In this document: one piece after another, positions 4,833 to 8,337 of the stretch | How positions within the stretch are numbered: the stretch's first letter is position 1 | Layout: each line of letters opens with the position of its first letter | Assembly: GCA_965651265.1 (NCBI GenBank) | Contig: CBFGRV010000100.1 | Location: forward strand, 1 to 8,337 | Source: CBFGRV01 sp965651265 | GTDB taxonomy: Bacteria > Bacteroidota > Rhodothermia > Rhodothermales > VXPQ01 | Length of the DNA: 8,337 nt | Direction: 5' to 3' | The notes under the pieces: generated by a model | The model's input: only the letters and a program-made list of their open reading frames with translations | Told to the model about the DNA's origin: nothing | Database searches by the model: none | Translations under genes and position numbers: made by a program

Positions 4833-7800
4833 ATGGCTTCTCTGACCAACCTATCCATCCGCCGGCCGGTCGCCACGGCCATGTTTTACCTCGTGATCAT
4901 CACGGTGGGTATCGTGGGCTTCATGTACCTGCCTGTGGACCTCCTGCCGCCGATCGAGTTCTCACGGCTCACCGTCTACACGAGGTACTCGAACGTCGGT
5001 CCGGAGGAGATCGAGCAGATCATCACCGATCAGGTCGAGAACGCCGTTTCGGGCGTGCCGAATCTGCAGCGGATGACGTCGAGATCGCAGGAAGGCGTGA
5101 GCTTCGTCAGCCTCGAGTTCGCGCAGGGCACCAGTCTGGATGAAGCCGCGAACGACATTCGCGCGGCGCTGGACCGCATCCGCGACGACCTGCCGGAGGA
5201 AGCCGAGCCACCCGGCATCTGGAAGTTCGACCCGAACAACATTTCGATCATGTCGCTCGCGGTCGAATCGATTCGCCCGCTCGAAGAGCTGACCCTGATC
5301 CTCGAACGCGACATCTCCCAGCGTTTCGAGCAGATCCCGGGGGTGGGCACGATCGAGATTCAGGGCGGAATCAATCGCGAAATTCGCGTCGAGCTGAAGC
5401 GCGACCGCCTGCCGGCCAGCGGTTTGGCGCCGCTCGACGTGCAGCAGGCCATCGCGCGGGAGAATGCATCGTTGCCCGGGGGCAACGTCAAGGAAGGCAT
5501 CAAGGACCTCTACGTGCGCTCGCTCGGGGAGTACACCTCCGTCGACGAGATCGCCAACACCGTCATCACGTATCGAAACGACGCCCCGGTCCGGGTGCGG
5601 GACGTGGCCGATGTCGTTGACGGCTACGAGGACGTGCGCCGGCTCTCCGAGCTCAACGGCGTGCCGGTCGTGCGCATCTCCATCCAGAAGCAGAGCGGCG
5701 CCAACACGGTCTCCGTCGCCGATGCCATCCAGCGGGAGGTCGACCTCATCAATGCCGAACGCGACGACCTGCAGATCCACGTGATCAGCGACCAGAGCAC
5801 GTTCATCCGCCAGAGCATCTCGAACGTGCAGTCGTCGGCCATCTGGGGCGGCCTGCTCGCCATCTTCATCCTGTATCTGTTCCTGCGGAATGGCTCGTCC
5901 ACCTTCGTCATCGCCCTCGCCATTCCCATTTCGGTGATCGCGACGTTCGGCGTCCTCTATTTCGGGGGGATGACGCTGAATCAGATGACGTTCGGCGGCC
6001 TGGCTCTCGGTATCGGGATGATGGTGGACAATGCCATCGTAGTCCTGGAGAACATCGTTCGGCAACGGGAAGAACGGGGTCGCGGGTTGATCGAGGCCGC
6101 ACAGATCGGTACGCGCGAGGTCGCCGGGGCCATCGTGGCGTCGACGTTGACGACGTGCGTAATTTTTCTGCCTCTCGTCTTCATGCGATCGACCACGGGT
6201 GACCTCTTCCAGGCGCTCGCCCTCGTCGTCGTTTTCGCGCTGGCGTGCTCCCTCCTGGTTGCGCTCACGCTGGTTCCAGTGCTCGCCAGCAAGTTCCTGA
6301 CGGTCCGACCGGACAACTCCCAGGACAAGCCGGCCAAGAAATCGTGGTTCCAGAGGCGGTTCGAGCAACTGGAGCGCCGATATTCGCAGTCGCTGAACGT
6401 GGCCGTGCAGCGGCGCGGCCTCGTGCTTGCAGTGACCGGCGGTCTGGTCGTCATCACGATCCTTCTATGGCCGCTCATTCCCGTTGAACTCACTCCGCAA
6501 ACCGATGCAGACGAGCTCGACGTTGAGATCGAGATGGCGCAGGGCACGAACATCGCCGTCGTGCGCGAATATCTGGATGAGCTCGAGAAGGCCGTGCGGC
6601 CGCTTCTTCCGATGGAGGACGTTCGTGATGTCGCCACGGAGGTTCGATGGGGCAACGGGGAGATCGAGGTTCGGCTGAAGCCGTCGAACGAGCGCTCCAT
6701 CAGCAGTACGGAACTGGCTGACCGGATTCGGTCCGCCGTGGATGGTCTCATTCCCGGTGCGGAAATCCGCGTGGAGGCGCAATCCGGTCTGTGGATTCTC
6801 CGGCGGCTCTTTAGCTCGGGGGATGGCACCCAGGCCGTTCAGATCGAGCTGCGCGGTTACGATCTGGAGGTCGCCGACGAGGTAGCGCGCCAGATTCAGC
6901 ACAGGATGCAGGGTGTACCAGGCGTGGCCGACGTTCGACTCAGCCGGCAAGAGGGCCGTCCGGAAGAGAACGTCGTGTTCGATCGGGAGAAGATTTCGAG
7001 CCTGGGTCTCACCGTCGAGCAGGTGGCGCGTGCCATCCAGACGAGCGTCGGCGGCAGTCGCGCCGGGCAATTCCGCGTCGGGGGCGATGAGTTTCCGATC
7101 GTCGTTCGGTTGCGCCCGGAAGACCGGCTGACGATGTCCGACCTGGATGCCATCTCCGTTCGTACGCCGGATGGGCAGACGCTACCCGTTTCGACGCTGG
7201 TCCAAAACGTGCGGGGTCGGGCGCCGATGCAGATTCAGCGGGTGAACGGCCAGCGCGTGACCTACATCTCGGCGAATCTGGAGCGCGGCGTGGCGCTCGG
7301 AGAGGCTGTGGAGCGGATCCGCGGCGAGCTCTCCCAGATGCCCCTACCGGATGGCTTTTCGATCACGTTTGCCGGGGAGTACCTCGAGCAGCAGAAGGCG
7401 CAGCGCGACTTCATTATCGCCATCATCATGGCCATCGTGCTCATCTACATGGTGATGGCGGGGCAGTTCGAGCGATTTCTCGATCCGCTCATCGTGATGT
7501 TCTCGGTGCCCGTGGCCGTAGTCGGTGTGGTGCCGACACTGCTGCTGACCGGGACGTCCCTGAACATGCAGAGCATCATGGGGCTCGTGATGCTCATTGG
7601 GATCGTGGTGAACAACGCCATCGTGCTGGTCGACTACATCAACCTGTTGCGTCGCGAGCACGGGATGGATGTCCTTCCTGCGGTCGTGGAGGCCGGGCGG
7701 CTGCGCCTCCGGCCCATCCTGATGACCACGCTTACGACGGTGTTGGGCCTCTTTCCACTGGCCCTCGGCTGGGGTGCCGGCGCGGAGATTCAGGCGTCGC

Positions 7801-7964
7801 TCGCTCGCGTGGTGATCGGCGGGCTCACGGCGTCGACGTTAATTACGCTCCTCTTGATTCCGGTCGTGTACGTCATGTCCAACGCCGCGATGGAACGCGT
7901 GCGCGCGTGGTACCAGTCGCTCTCCGGCCAGGGCCCGGCCGTTCAGCCCGCCCCGGCGGATTGA
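4833..7964 (+). CDS. RND-family efflux permease, AcrB/MdtB-like (HAE-type)
   Basis: A full-length 1043-residue inner-membrane pump driven by proton import. Layout is canonical: TM1 about 12-31, a large periplasmic loop to about 332, TM2-TM6 between 333 and 485, TM7 about 530-549, a second loop to about 858, then TM8-TM12 to about 1014. Family marks include RRPVATAMFYL (10-20), LPVDLLPPIE (33-42), TM4 GIGMMVDNAIVV (393-404), TM10 GIVVNNAIVLVDY (923-935) and RLRPILMTT (958-966). By alignment from memory to AcrB, D399 matches D407, but N400 replaces D408 and N927 replaces K940; R958 and T965 match R971 and T978. This Asn-containing form occurs in many RND pumps outside the classic AcrB group. 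The CzcA-type metal-exporter TM4 pattern is absent, so organic substrates are more likely, but the substrate is unknown. A weak GAG ribosome site lies 8 bases before the ATG. It follows the adaptor by 21 bases in one operon; no TolC gene is visible. Confidence 0.96.
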   Translation: MASLTNLSIRRPVATAMFYLVIITVGIVGFMYLPVDLLPPIEFSRLTVYTRYSNVGPEEIEQIITDQVENAVSGVPNLQRMTSRSQEGVSFVSLEFAQGTSLDEAANDIRAALDRIRDDLPEEAEPPGIWKFDPNNISIMSLAVESIRPLEELTLILERDISQRFEQIPGVGTIEIQGGINREIRVELKRDRLPASGLAPLDVQQAIARENASLPGGNVKEGIKDLYVRSLGEYTSVDEIANTVITYRNDAPVRVRDVADVVDGYEDVRRLSELNGVPVVRISIQKQSGANTVSVADAIQREVDLINAERDDLQIHVISDQSTFIRQSISNVQSSAIWGGLLAIFILYLFLRNGSSTFVIALAIPISVIATFGVLYFGGMTLNQMTFGGLALGIGMMVDNAIVVLENIVRQREERGRGLIEAAQIGTREVAGAIVASTLTTCVIFLPLVFMRSTTGDLFQALALVVVFALACSLLVALTLVPVLASKFLTVRPDNSQDKPAKKSWFQRRFEQLERRYSQSLNVAVQRRGLVLAVTGGLVVITILLWPLIPVELTPQTDADELDVEIEMAQGTNIAVVREYLDELEKAVRPLLPMEDVRDVATEVRWGNGEIEVRLKPSNERSISSTELADRIRSAVDGLIPGAEIRVEAQSGLWILRRLFSSGDGTQAVQIELRGYDLEVADEVARQIQHRMQGVPGVADVRLSRQEGRPEENVVFDREKISSLGLTVEQVARAIQTSVGGSRAGQFRVGGDEFPIVVRLRPEDRLTMSDLDAISVRTPDGQTLPVSTLVQNVRGRAPMQIQRVNGQRVTYISANLERGVALGEAVERIRGELSQMPLPDGFSITFAGEYLEQQKAQRDFIIAIIMAIVLIYMVMAGQFERFLDPLIVMFSVPVAVVGVVPTLLLTGTSLNMQSIMGLVMLIGIVVNNAIVLVDYINLLRREHGMDVLPAVVEAGRLRLRPILMTTLTTVLGLFPLALGWGAGAEIQASLARVVIGGLTASTLITLLLIPVVYVMSNAAMERVRAWYQSLSGQGPAVQPAPAD

Positions 7965-7972
7965 TTCGCGCA

Positions 7973-8015
7973 ACGGGCCGGCTCACCCACGCGACCATGA
8001 GCGCAGCCGGCCCGT
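7973..8015. terminator. Perfect 11-bp inverted repeat between convergent genes, likely bidirectional transcription stop
   Basis: ACGGGCCGGCT (7973-7983) pairs exactly with AGCCGGCCCGT (8005-8015), leaving a 21-base loop that itself can extend pairing (GCTCA at 7981-7985 with TGAGC at 7998-8002 as an alternative). It starts 9 bases after the permease stop and ends 22 bases before the symporter stop, in a gap of only 73 bases between converging genes, the usual place for a shared terminator. There is no T-run on either side, so it is not a classic intrinsic terminator; it may work by hairpin alone, or protect the 3' ends of both messages. Confidence 0.65.
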
Positions 8016-8037
8016 CGCCATAGACTCAATCCGGACG

Positions 8038-8337
8038 TCATCCCGTGAAGTACAGGTACGCGGCCAGAATCAGGACGAGTACCAGCACGGTCAACGCCAC
8101 ATCCGACCAGCCCCAGCTGGCGCGCGACTCGGCCCGATCTTCGGCCGTCAGCGTGCCGTAGGTTAGCCCCGACAGCTGCTCGTACGCGGGCGGCGCCGTC
8201 ATGTAGCTCGCCACGTACATCACCAGGATGGAGACGAAGAAGATGACGAGGCTGTAGTACTGGAAGAACGTGTTGTTGACGATCCAGAGGAAGGAGCCCT
8301 CATCATAGGCAAAGCCGTCGATGAGAGCGGCGGGCGT
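8038..8337 (-). CDS. Sodium/solute symporter (SSS family), C-terminal 99 residues, cut by window edge
   Basis: The frame is open without a stop from the right edge of the window to TGA at 8040-8038, giving 99 residues; the true start lies outside. There is a GTG at 8223 in the frame, but it lies inside a membrane helix and is not a start. Visible features: a helix at visible residues about 26-46 (FFQYYSLVIFFVSILV...), then TAPPAYEQLSGLTYGTLT (47-64), a short charged cytosolic stretch with AEDRAESRASWGW, and a last helix at about 79-97 ending AAYLYFTG. The PPxYEQ..GLTYGT.T.EDR pattern and terminal helix match the C-terminus of SGLT-like sodium/solute symporters, often sugar importers in bacteria. 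Substrate specificity cannot be judged because the binding core is not in view. It converges on the efflux operon. Confidence 0.87.
   Translation of the reverse strand, partial: TPAALIDGFAYDEGSFLWIVNNTFFQYYSLVIFFVSILVMYVASYMTAPPAYEQLSGLTYGTLTAEDRAESRASWGWSDVALTVLVLVLILAAYLYFTG

Noticed and set aside
4962..6368. A 468-codon open frame on the - strand opposite the permease gene
   Set aside because: It lies wholly inside a well-supported RND gene, its protein is full of D, R, H and E with no domain, and such long antisense frames are expected from codon bias in GC-rich genes.

Overview
The window is GC-rich chromosomal DNA from a Gram-negative bacterium. That follows from a lipoprotein adaptor and inner-membrane pump of the RND type, which need an outer membrane. 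Closer placement is not supported by the sequence alone. The gene families and general look would fit a Rhodothermota- or Gemmatimonadota-like lineage, but this is a weak inference. There is no mobile element, CRISPR array, tRNA or rRNA, and the gene order looks like ordinary housekeeping and accessory chromosome.

Region by region: (1) 16-255, a small unrecognised helical protein on the + strand. (2) 1129-277, on the - strand, two tightly coupled paralogous four-helix membrane proteins that look like a fragment of heme-copper oxidase subunit I (CcoN/NorB-like). (3) 1130-1424, a gene-free region upstream of that pair, carrying repeated operator-like motifs. (4) 1425-1673, a small orphan ORF on the + strand. 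(5) 3221-1683, a - strand pair: a UbiA-superfamily membrane transferase most like polyprenyl-phosphate phosphoribosyltransferases, followed by a DUF1697 protein. (6) 3222-3380, a divergent regulatory region with several dyads. (7) 3381-7964, a two-gene RND efflux operon: adaptor lipoprotein plus a 1043-residue permease with no outer-membrane factor beside it. (8) 7973-8015, a strong hairpin between convergent genes. (9) 8337-8038, the C-terminal end of a sodium/solute symporter that runs off the right edge.

The two efflux genes form one machine: the adaptor carries the R/L/S motif used to grip a TolC-like channel, so an outer-membrane partner should be encoded elsewhere. The four-helix pair is translationally coupled. 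Its members split between them the two histidines of an HxH motif usually found together in one protein; this is the most interesting point in the window. I found no convincing wholly new system. The best leads are that histidine-split pair, the altered proton-relay residues of the permease, and the unusual adaptor tail.
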